From the NCBI GenBank assembly GCA_003022505.1, contig PXTQ01000133.1, forward strand, positions 1-5,335: a stretch of DNA of 5,335 nt, read 5' to 3'. The notes below the pieces were generated by a model. It was given only the letters and a program-made list of their open reading frames with translations. It searched no databases and was not told the origin of the DNA. This DNA is from Bacteroidetes bacterium QS_8_64_10. GTDB taxonomy: Bacteria > Bacteroidota > Rhodothermia > Rhodothermales > Salinibacteraceae. Every line of letters starts with the position of its first letter. Positions within the stretch are counted from its first letter, which is position 1. The position numbers were made by a program, and so were the translations under genes. This document shows, one piece after another, positions 1 through 4,895 of the stretch.

Positions 1-246
1 TGTGAATCTAATGCAACTTCAACGGGTCAGCTGGGCGAAAACGGTGCCTGCGAAGCAAGTAAGACAGGCCTACCCTAAGCAGGAGCGGGAGAGCGTGGGA
101 AAGGGTGAGCGGGCGATGAGCGCGTTCAGGCCTCTCCCGCTCGCCCACGCCCCCCGTGCCCAGCGCGTTCAAAGCAGCACAGATTCAGACCTTCCACGAC
201 CGCCCTCAACATCCAAGTAACCGGTTGAAGCTGCACTAAGATCATA
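1..246. repeat. Imperfect long inverted repeat enclosing a structured ~190-nt core
   Basis: The arm at 9-27 is complementary to 220-238 at 16 of 19 positions. With small bulges the complementarity continues outwards to the window edge (roughly 1-8 against 239-246). Inside it, 30-36 and 41-44 pair with 158-164 and 154-157, an 11-bp stem with a 4-nt bulge. Further in lies the hairpin-forming block at 83-150. A 10-nt direct repeat (agcgcgttca) sits at 119-128 and 162-171. I see no transposase, no convincing target-site duplication and no motif of tmRNA, RNase P RNA, SRP RNA or a known riboswitch. It could be a MITE-like element or a structured RNA; the left boundary may lie outside the window. 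The weak open frame at 2-220 has no protein-like composition and I do not call it. Confidence 0.45.
83..150. repeat. Two mutually exclusive hairpins sharing one arm
   Basis: An 11-bp perfect inverted repeat pairs 83-93 (gagcgggagag) with 132-142. The same right-hand arm can instead form a longer bulged stem: 93-99 (gcgtggg) with 144-150, plus 107-113 (gagcggg) with 136-142, separated by a 6-nt bulge on the left and near-pairing positions on the right. Both foldings compete for 136-142, so only one can exist at a time. Neither is followed by a T-tract on either strand, so neither looks like an intrinsic terminator. Confidence 0.45.
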
Positions 247-273
247 GCCTCTCTGACTCATAGCCTCTCCAAC
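242..273. repeat. 16-nt tandem duplication (2 copies)
   Basis: Units at 242-257 and 258-273 begin with the identical 12 nt tcatagcctctc and match at 14 of 16 positions overall. Immediately after comes a degenerate series of ttctgcg, tctcagcg and tctgcgg (277-302). The stretch is non-coding, and no function can be assigned from the sequence. Confidence 0.7.
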
Positions 274-298
274 TCGTTCTGCGCTCTCAGCGTACTCT

Positions 299-326
299 GC
301 GGTAAGAAAAAAGCGGTAAGAAAAAA
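299..326. repeat. Perfect 14-nt tandem repeat (2 copies)
   Basis: The unit gcggtaagaaaaaa occurs twice with no gap, at 299-312 and 313-326. Each ends in a six-A run. It follows directly on the tctgcg-type repeats at 277-302. It may be a slippage duplication within an intergenic repeat; no gene is present. Confidence 0.8.
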
Positions 327-404
327 GAAGCGTTTACTACGCCTTCGGCTCCGTTAGTCGCTACGCTCGTCTCGTTAACAACACGCAACAGGCCCACGAA
401 GGGG

Positions 405-447
405 AAAAAGGCGAAGCCCTGCACGCGCGGTGGCAGCAGCTTCGCCT
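405..447 (-). terminator. Probable intrinsic terminator for the minus-strand genes
   Basis: A 9-bp perfect stem is formed by 409-417 (aggcgaagc) and 439-447 (gcttcgcct). An inner 4-bp stem (419-422 with 433-436) extends it across a small bulge. Read on the minus strand, the hairpin is followed at once by a five-T run (complement of 405-409). It lies about 100 nt downstream of the BFN stop codon and would end the minus-strand transcript there. No T-run follows in the plus direction, which fixes the orientation. The loop is somewhat large (about 10 nt within the inner stem). Confidence 0.6.
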
Positions 448-477
448 AAAGCTCAACCTTTGAATCACGCAAGATCC

Positions 478-494
478 GCCCGAACAAAGCGGGC
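478..494. repeat. Small GC-stem hairpin
   Basis: gcccg at 478-482 pairs with cgggc at 490-494 around a 7-nt loop. It lies about 50 nt past the BFN stop on the minus strand. There is no T-tract on either side, so it is at most a helper hairpin upstream of the terminator at 405-447, or chance. Confidence 0.3.
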
Positions 495-502
495 TGTTCC
501 TG

Positions 503-539
503 TGAACCTGCGACCTGCAAACTTGTCAACCTGAAACCT
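503..539. repeat. Degenerate heptad repeat (..AACCT type)
   Basis: Successive units read tgaacct, gcgacct, gcaaact, (tg)tcaacct and gaaacct. This is a period-7 series with one 2-nt phase slip, ending 4 nt before the BFN stop codon. It has no coding sense and is not a CRISPR: the units are too short and there are no spacers. Confidence 0.6.
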
Positions 540-543
540 TCTG

Positions 544-1146
544 TCAGTTTTCCTGCTCCTCACCCTGCATTTGCTGGATCTCGTCGCGCAACTCGGCGGC
601 CTGCTCATAGTCTTCTTTGTCGATGGCGTCCTGGAGCTTCTTCTTCTTGCGCTCCAACTCCGTCATCGGCTCGGACGATTCCTGCGCGGAAGCCTGCTGT
701 TGTTGCGTGGCGGCGATGGCCGACACCTCGCCCTCGTCGGTGGGGATGCCCGCCTCATCGAGCACGCTGGGAGTCACGTAGATGGGGGCGTCCACGCGCA
801 CGGCGAGCGCCACGGCGTCGGACGGGCGCGAGTCGAGCTTGTGTTCCTCGTCGTCGTGCTGGTAATGCACTTTGGCGAAAAACGTCCCGTCGCGCAGCTC
901 GTTGATGACGATGCTGGTCACTTCGCCTCCCACCGCCCCGAACGTCTCGCGGAGCAGGTCGTGGGTCATGGGGCGCGGCGGCTGAATCTGCTCCAGTTCC
1001 AGGGCGATGGCCTGCGCCTCGAACGCTCCGATGATGATGGGCAAGCGACGATTGCCGCCATCCATCTCGCCGAGCACCAGCGCGTACGCGCCGCCGCTGG
1101 ACGGGCTCGTGGACAGGCCGATGATGTCAACTTGAATCAGTTCCAT
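544..1146 (-). CDS. Bifunctional nuclease family protein (BFN/DUF151) with C-terminal UVR motif
   Basis: Full-length 200-aa protein. Residues 1-140 carry the BFN (DUF151) signature: LPIIIGAFEAQAIALEL at 35-51, RPMTHDLL at 58-65 and LDSRPSDAVALAVR at 104-117. Family members from plants and bacteria are reported to have RNase/DNase activity; the role in bacteria is poorly defined. After a Gln/Ala/Ser-rich linker (about 142-162), residues 163-194 form a UVR motif, with ERKKKKLQDAI, the DYEQAAELRDEI core and a short helix. This motif mediates protein contacts in UvrB and UvrC. The tail is acidic. The ATG start is favoured because BFN homology begins at residue 1 (MELIQVDI); no clear Shine-Dalgarno precedes it. 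It lies 97 nt downstream of hisC on the same strand, and the spacer contains a heptad array. A terminator candidate follows about 100 nt after the stop. The family assignment is strong; nuclease activity is inferred. Confidence 0.93.
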   Translation of the reverse strand: MELIQVDIIGLSTSPSSGGAYALVLGEMDGGNRRLPIIIGAFEAQAIALELEQIQPPRPMTHDLLRETFGAVGGEVTSIVINELRDGTFFAKVHYQHDDEEHKLDSRPSDAVALAVRVDAPIYVTPSVLDEAGIPTDEGEVSAIAATQQQQASAQESSEPMTELERKKKKLQDAIDKEDYEQAAELRDEIQQMQGEEQEN

Positions 1147-1160
1147 AGATCAGATGACGA

Positions 1161-1188
1161 GCGTATTGCGTAATGCGTAGTGCGTAAT
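1161..1188. repeat. Heptad tandem array, four GCGTAWT-type units
   Basis: Four head-to-tail 7-mers: gcgtatt (1161-1167), gcgtaat (1168-1174), gcgtagt (1175-1181) and gcgtaat (1182-1188). The units differ only at positions 6 and 7 of the consensus. The array ends 15 nt upstream of the BFN start codon, within its presumed 5' leader or promoter region (read there as attacgc units). It is non-coding. Confidence 0.75.
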
Positions 1189-1243
1189 GCTGCCGCGACT
1201 TGACCGCGTTCGTTCACGGCTCAGTATGCTGAACGGTCGGCGA

Positions 1244-2365
1244 TCACGGCCCGGTGGCGTGAAGGATTTTCTCCAACGCATCCAGAAACGCCTTGTTCTC
1301 ACGCGGGGTGCCTGCATTGACGCGCAAGTAACCCGCCGTTTCGGGGTAGCCGCTCATGTCGCGCACGAGCACGCCTTTCTCCGCCAGGCGGTCCAGCAGG
1401 TCGCCGGGATCGTGGCCTGCCCGGAAGAGCACGAAGTTCGTTTGCGAGGGCAGGACCGTCACGCCGCGCATCGCCCAGAGCGCTTCCGTCAGCTCGCGGC
1501 AGCTTTCCTTGAGACGCCGAATGCGGTCCGCCAACAGATCGGGTCGATCCAGCAACGCCAGCGCCGTCTCCTCGGCCATCCGGTCCACCATAAACGGCAG
1601 GCGCGCTTTCATGAGTTCACGCACGACCGCCGGGCGCGCAAGCACGTAGCCCAGGCGCAGGCCCGCCAGCCCGAACGCCTTCGAGAAGGTGCGCATCACG
1701 AGGACGTTCGGGTGCTCGTCCAGGAGCGCGAGCGCGCTTTTCGTCTCTGCGAACTCGGTATACGCTTCGTCCACCAGCACGAACCCCTCGGCGGCTTCGG
1801 CCACGGCCTCGACTTCCGTGAGCGACATGGCGCGGCCCGTGGGGTTGTTGGGCGTGGCGAGCACGGTAAGCACCGGGTCGCGCCGCCGCACGGCCTCGCA
1901 GAGGGCCTCGGCGTCGAACGTCAGGGCCTCACCATGGGGCGGCACGCCCACGACCTCGCCGCCTTCGAGGCGCACCACTTTCTCGTAGAGCGAGAACATG
2001 GGACGCGGCAGCACGACGGGCGCGCCCGGCTCGATCAGGCACTGCCCAAACGTGTAGGTCAGCTCGTTGGAGCCGTTGCCGATCAGGATGCCGTCCTCGT
2101 CGTGGCCCGTGTAGCCGGCGAGCGCGCGACGCAGGCGGTCGGGTTGCTCAGACGGGTAACGGTTGAAGGCGACCTCACGGAAGCGCTCCGCCAGCTCGTC
2201 TTTGAGATCATCCGGCAGGTCGTAGGGGCTTTCGTTCTGGTTCAGCTTGACGTCGATGTCCGGCGGATGATCGACGAGGTAAGGCTCCCGCTCGCGCACG
2301 GCGGGCCGGATGCGTTCGAGCAGCGAATTGATCGACGGGGGGTGGGGTGCCTCGGTAAGGGGCAT
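1244..2365 (-). CDS. hisC: Histidinol-phosphate aminotransferase
   Basis: PLP-dependent fold-type I aminotransferase, 373 aa, a normal HisC length. It converts imidazole-acetol phosphate and glutamate to histidinol phosphate and 2-oxoglutarate in histidine synthesis. Visible motifs are LNQNESPYD (41-49), GNGSNEL (96-102), TPNNPTG (171-177), the cofactor-contacting VDEAY (198-202), and the Schiff-base lysine K229 in TFSKAFGLAGLRLGY (226-240). R348 in YLRVNAG probably binds the substrate carboxylate. The LNQNESP motif and ordering favour HisC over other class II aminotransferases; broad specificity towards aromatic amino acids is possible. The start at 2365 gives a normal N-terminus, but no good Shine-Dalgarno is seen. 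It lies 89 nt downstream of the unknown gene and in the same direction as hisD, so co-transcription is possible but not tight. The opposite strand is also open over most of this gene, a GC-rich shadow. Confidence 0.95.
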   Translation of the reverse strand: MPLTEAPHPPSINSLLERIRPAVREREPYLVDHPPDIDVKLNQNESPYDLPDDLKDELAERFREVAFNRYPSEQPDRLRRALAGYTGHDEDGILIGNGSNELTYTFGQCLIEPGAPVVLPRPMFSLYEKVVRLEGGEVVGVPPHGEALTFDAEALCEAVRRRDPVLTVLATPNNPTGRAMSLTEVEAVAEAAEGFVLVDEAYTEFAETKSALALLDEHPNVLVMRTFSKAFGLAGLRLGYVLARPAVVRELMKARLPFMVDRMAEETALALLDRPDLLADRIRRLKESCRELTEALWAMRGVTVLPSQTNFVLFRAGHDPGDLLDRLAEKGVLVRDMSGYPETAGYLRVNAGTPRENKAFLDALEKILHATGP

Positions 2366-2444
2366 ATCCTACGCGCAGGCGAGAATTCGTTTTACTGATG
2401 CGAAGATAACTCCTACTCTTTCCGTTGGCGCGAACGTCGATTTT

Positions 2445-2462
2445 AGCCGTCCGCTCACGGCT
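2445..2462. repeat. 6-bp hairpin overlapping the stop of the unknown gene
   Basis: agccgt at 2445-2450 pairs perfectly with acggct at 2457-2462 around a 6-nt loop. It covers the stop codon (2455-2457) of the minus-strand unknown gene. Read on the minus strand it is followed by AAAA rather than a T-run, so it is not a standard intrinsic terminator. It might stabilise the 3' end of the mRNA or be chance. Confidence 0.3.
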
Positions 2463-2982
2463 CAGTGGCGCTTTCCGTTTTTTGAGAAGCCTCCGTAAGC
2501 GCCTCCGCCTGCTTAACGATGGGATCGACAGCCACCTTTGAGCCGAACATGCGGCGCGCTAGCCGCCGGCGCTCCTCCCGGCTCTCCTTCGAGGCGTAAC
2601 GGGGCAAATCGATCAGCAGTTTCGCTCGCTCGATGATTTTTTCCAGGTCGTGCTCGATATCCGCTGCTGCGGTTGTGCTCGAACGGGTCGGTTCTTCCCA
2701 GCACATTTTAGCGAGAAAGACGTTCAAGACGCCATCGCAGGACCAGGACAGTTCCAGCGCCGCCAGAGATCGACTGGTTTCATCATCCATCTCACGCGCG
2801 GCATCCGGGGCGTCTTCTACAACCGACAGCGCTCCATCACTCAACTCGCCGTTCTCTTTTTCTTCCATCGCAGCGTAGCGCCGCACTTCTACCCAAACCA
2901 GCTTGGTGCCGGTCTTTCGGGCCGCCCGCAAAAAGTCCTGCCAGGTACCGTCGTCGTTCGGAAGCCCACGTCGCAATGTCAA
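2455..2982 (-). CDS. Unrecognised protein between hisD and hisC, probably the 3' part of a frameshifted gene
   Basis: Open frame of 175 codons from a TTG, with no family I recognise. Composition is protein-like. The N-terminal part includes DDGTWQDFLRAARKTGTKLVW (about 10-30) and VEVRRYAAM (31-39). An acidic, probably disordered stretch (about 39-70, rich in E/D) follows. Then comes a hydrophobic segment around LAALELSWSCDGVLNVFLAKM, a helical charged region with IEHDLEKIIERAKLLIDL, and a basic patch with REERRRLARRMFGSK. No signal peptide or membrane helix is evident. The TTG start is doubtful: the frame stays open for 14 codons further upstream, to a stop at 3025-3027, without a better start. 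Coding-like sequence continues in the other frame (see the fragment ending at 3091). The next ATG inside is residue 39. It lies on the same strand as hisD and hisC and separates them. Function unknown; it has no typical histidine-pathway motif. Confidence 0.55.
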   Translation of the reverse strand: MTLRRGLPNDDGTWQDFLRAARKTGTKLVWVEVRRYAAMEEKENGELSDGALSVVEDAPDAAREMDDETSRSLAALELSWSCDGVLNVFLAKMCWEEPTRSSTTAAADIEHDLEKIIERAKLLIDLPRYASKESREERRRLARRMFGSKVAVDPIVKQAEALTEASQKTESATEP

Positions 2983-3091
2983 CCAGTGTATCCTGAAACG
3001 GCGAAACCGAACGAAGCAAGTCGCTCATGACACCGAGAGTTTTCCGCTGCGAAAACCAATGAGCAGGAGAGAGCCCCTCCAACGCTGCCAT
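2965..3091 (-). pseudogene. Probable 5' fragment of the unknown gene, in a shifted frame
   Basis: From an ATG at 3091 (an internal ATG at 3028 is an alternative) the frame reads as ordinary protein for about 42 residues, including GLSPAHWFSQRKTLG and VMSDLLRSVSPFQDTLVDIATW. After that it turns into arginine-rich, shadow-like sequence and stops at 2837. The adjacent frame gives good protein from LPNDDGTWQDF onward. Removing one base from the CCC run at 2965-2967 joins the two into TWLPNDDGTW. The continuous product would be about 211 aa from the first ATG or 190 aa from the second. So it is either a single-base frameshift (a disabled gene or a sequence error) or two overlapping frames; a programmed +1 shift is less likely, as no known slippery site is seen. 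Confidence 0.45.
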
Positions 3092-3126
3092 GCCGATAAA
3101 GCATCACAGCCAGAATGATTGTAGTT

Positions 3127-3150
3127 ATAAGAATAATAAGAATAAAGAAT
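3127..3150. repeat. 9-nt AT-rich tandem repeat downstream of hisD
   Basis: The unit ataagaata occurs at 3127-3135 and again at 3136-3144, followed by a partial copy (aagaat, 3145-3150). It lies between the hisD stop (3161) and the start of the unknown gene (3091), in the most AT-rich spacer of the window. There is no hairpin, so it is not an obvious terminator. Confidence 0.6.
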
Positions 3151-3160
3151 GGTGCGTTCG

Positions 3161-4465
3161 CTAATCTTTCTTTTGTAGCATTTTTTTCTTGAAACGACGC
3201 TCTACGGCGCGAGCGTGGGCCTCCAGTTCCTCAGCACGCGCAAAGGCCGCGATCTGGGGCGCGTCGCGGCGCATTTTTTTCTCCGAGTACGAGATCACCG
3301 ACTGCGTGCGCAGAAAGTCATCTGTGCCCAGCGCGGAGGCGTAGCGGGCCGTGCCGCCAGTCGGGAGCACGTGGTTGGGGCCGGCAAAGTAGTCGCCCGC
3401 CGGTTCCGACGAGTGCGCGCCCAGGAAAATAGCCCCGGCGTGCCGGATCTTCGTCATCACGTTCCACGGCTCGCGCGTCTGGATCTCCAGGTGCTCCGGT
3501 GCCAGTTCGTTCGTGAGCGCAACGGCCTCCTCCAGCGAGGGCGTCGTGACGCACGCGCCGTAGTCCGCGAGCGCCTGCGCCACAATCTCGCGGCGCGGCA
3601 GGCCCACGATCTGCTCCTCCACGGCCTCGCGCACGGCCTTGGCCAGCGGGCGATGCGGCGTAACGAGTACGGCGGAGGCGCGCCCGTCGTGCTCGGCCTG
3701 CGAGAGCAGATCGGCGGCGACCCAGTCGGGCCGTGCCGAGTCGTCGGCGAGCACCACGATCTCGCTCGGCCCGGCCACGCTGTCGATGTCGACGCGCCCG
3801 AAAACCTGTCGCTTGGCGGCGGCCACGTAGGCGTTACCCGGCCCCACGATCTTATCGACGGCGGGAACAGGCTCCGCGCCAAAGGCGAGCGCGCCCACGG
3901 CCTGCGCTCCGCCCACGGCGTAGACGTTTTCGAGGCCCAGCAGCGCGGCGGTCGCCAGCACGTGCGGGTGCGGATGTCCGTCCGGCTGCGGCGGGCTGAC
4001 GAGGTGAATCTCGCGGACCCCCGCCACCTGAGCGGGGATAGCCGTCATGAGCAGGCTCGACGGGTACGCCGCCGTGCCGCCCGGCACGTACAGGCCCGCC
4101 CGCTCGACGGGCGCGACGCGCTGGCCCAGCACCGTGCCATCGCCATCGTCGGTAAACCAGGACTCGCGCGTCTGTTTTTGGTGGAAGCGCCGGACGTTGG
4201 CGGCGGCCTCCTCGATGACGGCGCGCAGGTCGTCCGAGAGCGCGCCTGCCGCTTCGTCGAGGGCGGCCTGCGACACCTTCAGCGGGTCGGGGCGCACGTC
4301 GTCGAAGCGCTCGGTGTAGTCGAGCATAGCCTCCGCGCCGCGCTGCTGTACGTCTCCCAGGATCTCGCGCGCGGCAGCGTCCACCTCGTCGCTGAACGAG
4401 GCGCTCCGCCCCAAGATGGCGCGCAGCTTCTCGGCGCGGTTTTCGTAGTCAACGAGCGGGATCAT
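3161..4465 (-). CDS. hisD: Histidinol dehydrogenase
   Basis: Zinc-dependent, NAD-linked enzyme catalysing the last two oxidations, L-histidinol to L-histidine. It is 434 aa, the same length as E. coli HisD. Visible motifs are AGLYVPGG (123-130), VGGAQAVGALAFG (184-196), GPGNAYVAAAKR (208-219), SVAGPSEI (229-236), LLSQAEHDG (253-261), ELAPEHLEI (320-328) and AGDYFAGPNHVLPTGGTAR (356-374). By correspondence with E. coli, the zinc ligands are Q256, H259, D358 and H417, and the catalytic pair is E324-H325; all are present. The C-terminus is unusually lysine-rich (RRFKKKMLQKKD). The ATG at 4465 is supported by family length. There is no strong Shine-Dalgarno. About 430 nt separate it from PNP upstream, so it probably has its own promoter. 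hisC follows on the same strand after the unknown gene. Confidence 0.97.
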   Translation of the reverse strand: MIPLVDYENRAEKLRAILGRSASFSDEVDAAAREILGDVQQRGAEAMLDYTERFDDVRPDPLKVSQAALDEAAGALSDDLRAVIEEAAANVRRFHQKQTRESWFTDDGDGTVLGQRVAPVERAGLYVPGGTAAYPSSLLMTAIPAQVAGVREIHLVSPPQPDGHPHPHVLATAALLGLENVYAVGGAQAVGALAFGAEPVPAVDKIVGPGNAYVAAAKRQVFGRVDIDSVAGPSEIVVLADDSARPDWVAADLLSQAEHDGRASAVLVTPHRPLAKAVREAVEEQIVGLPRREIVAQALADYGACVTTPSLEEAVALTNELAPEHLEIQTREPWNVMTKIRHAGAIFLGAHSSEPAGDYFAGPNHVLPTGGTARYASALGTDDFLRTQSVISYSEKKMRRDAPQIAAFARAEELEAHARAVERRFKKKMLQKKD

Positions 4466-4483
4466 GAAAAGTGATGCGTACGT

Positions 4484-4536
4484 GAATCCAAATCAGAGAT
4501 TGTTCGCTTGGCAGCGAAGATCGTACACGTGGATTC
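4484..4536 (-). promoter_or_regulatory. Nested inverted repeat in the hisD 5' leader
   Basis: Outer 7-bp arms gaatcca (4484-4490) and tggattc (4530-4536) enclose a 6-bp hairpin, ttcgct (4503-4508) with agcgaa (4513-4518) around a 4-nt loop. The structure starts about 20 nt upstream of the hisD ATG. A related sequence, cgtac-(n)-gtg-attcc, occurs on both sides (4478-4489 and 4522-4537). It could fold in the hisD leader RNA or serve as a repressor site. No T-run follows, so it is not a classical attenuator. Confidence 0.35.
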
Positions 4537-4618
4537 CAACGGCGGTCTTCAGATTGAAAGCGGCGCTTCTCTGCTTGGGGAGGACCAGAAGCAGCCCTCA
4601 ATTTTCAGCTTGACGTTA

Positions 4619-4648
4619 CTTAAAGCGTGATCCACGAAAATGCTTCAA
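4619..4648 (-). promoter_or_regulatory. Weak sigma70-like promoter candidate for hisD
   Basis: On the minus strand TTGAAG (complement of 4643-4648) and TTTAAG (complement of 4619-4624) are 18 nt apart, each matching the E. coli consensus at 4 of 6 positions. It lies about 155 nt upstream of hisD in AT-richer sequence. Promoters of the suspected phylum may differ (TTTG / TAnnTTTG in Bacteroidota), so this is only a guess. Confidence 0.2.
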
Positions 4649-4724
4649 CGAGTGAGTTTTCTCTACCTTTCTCTTACCGTGATGTTTGCCGACGGAAAGA
4701 CACTCAACTTTTCTTGGCGGATTG

Positions 4725-4882
4725 TTACGCGCCCGCTGTCTCCAGCGGAGGCAGCGCCGCCTTGATCTTGCCGCACCGGTCTTCCATCCACGGCGGCAAA
4801 ACGAGCGTCTCGCCCATTTCACGCCCTCAACGTGTCCAGCGGCCTGACCTTCGACCTGCGGCGCGATCGGCCTGACAGACAT
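4725..4882 (-). pseudogene. Possible frameshifted small gene directly downstream of PNP
   Basis: An ATG at 4882, 13 nt after the PNP stop and with an AGG a few bases upstream, opens a frame whose first 22 residues look ordinary (MSVRPIAPQVEGQ..). After the AAA codon at 4817-4819 that frame becomes Arg/Cys/Trp-rich and unlikely. At the same place another frame starts with ATG (4817) and reads MGETLVLPPWMEDR followed by CGKIKAALPPLETAGA to a TAA at 4725-4727, with strong G/C third positions. One extra A in the AAA run would join them into a 52-aa protein. I recognise no family. It may be a decayed gene, a sequence error, or chance in GC-rich DNA. Confidence 0.25.
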
Positions 4883-4895
4883 GCTGGACCTGTAC

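Larger units (their letters stand above)
4466..4895. other. 430-nt spacer between PNP and hisD
   Basis: No convincing complete gene. The half next to PNP is GC-rich and carries coding-like fragments on the minus strand (4725-4882). The half next to hisD is AT-richer and carries a nested inverted repeat (4484-4536) and a weak promoter-like pair (4619-4648). A 7-bp inverted repeat (gtccagc at 4834-4840, gctggac at 4883-4889) encloses two direct copies of ggcctga (4841-4847 and 4869-4875) just past the PNP stop; there is no T-run, so no clear terminator. No run of His codons suggests a his leader peptide, and I see no T-box motif. Confidence 0.5.

Noticed and set aside
2..220. 72-codon plus-strand open frame at the left edge
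   Set aside because: No protein-like pattern, GTG start at the window edge, and it lies within the inverted-repeat structure. A truncated gene end cannot be fully excluded.
1..246. tmRNA, RNase P RNA, SRP RNA, 6S RNA or tRNA in the left region
   Set aside because: None of the conserved sequence motifs of these RNAs could be found. Only generic stem potential is present.
503..539. CRISPR array
   Set aside because: Units are 7 nt, contiguous and degenerate. There are no spacers, long repeats or cas genes.
571..1173. Long plus-strand open frame opposite BFN
   Set aside because: It has no family motifs, is Leu/Arg/His-rich, and lies fully antisense to a strongly recognised gene. It is a shadow of GC-rich codon use.
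1202..1238. Hairpin near the hisC stop (gaccg with cggtc, ttca with tgaa)
   Set aside because: Short interrupted stems without a T-run on either strand, so not convincing as a terminator.
1187..2398. 403-codon plus-strand open frame opposite hisC
   Set aside because: Arg/His/Gln/Ala-rich translation without motifs. hisC on the other strand has every active-site residue.
1214..2466. 12-nt direct repeat tcacggctcagt at 1214-1225 and 2455-2466, both near gene 3' ends
   Set aside because: One exact 12-mer pair is expected about once by chance in a window of this size. No flanking similarity extends it.
3215..4474. 419-codon plus-strand open frame opposite hisD
   Set aside because: Antisense shadow with low-complexity Arg/Val/His composition. 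hisD is certain.
4627..4875. 82-codon plus-strand open frame in the PNP-hisD spacer
   Set aside because: No recognisable motifs and Ser/Arg-rich. It spans both AT-rich and GC-rich parts without consistent codon use.
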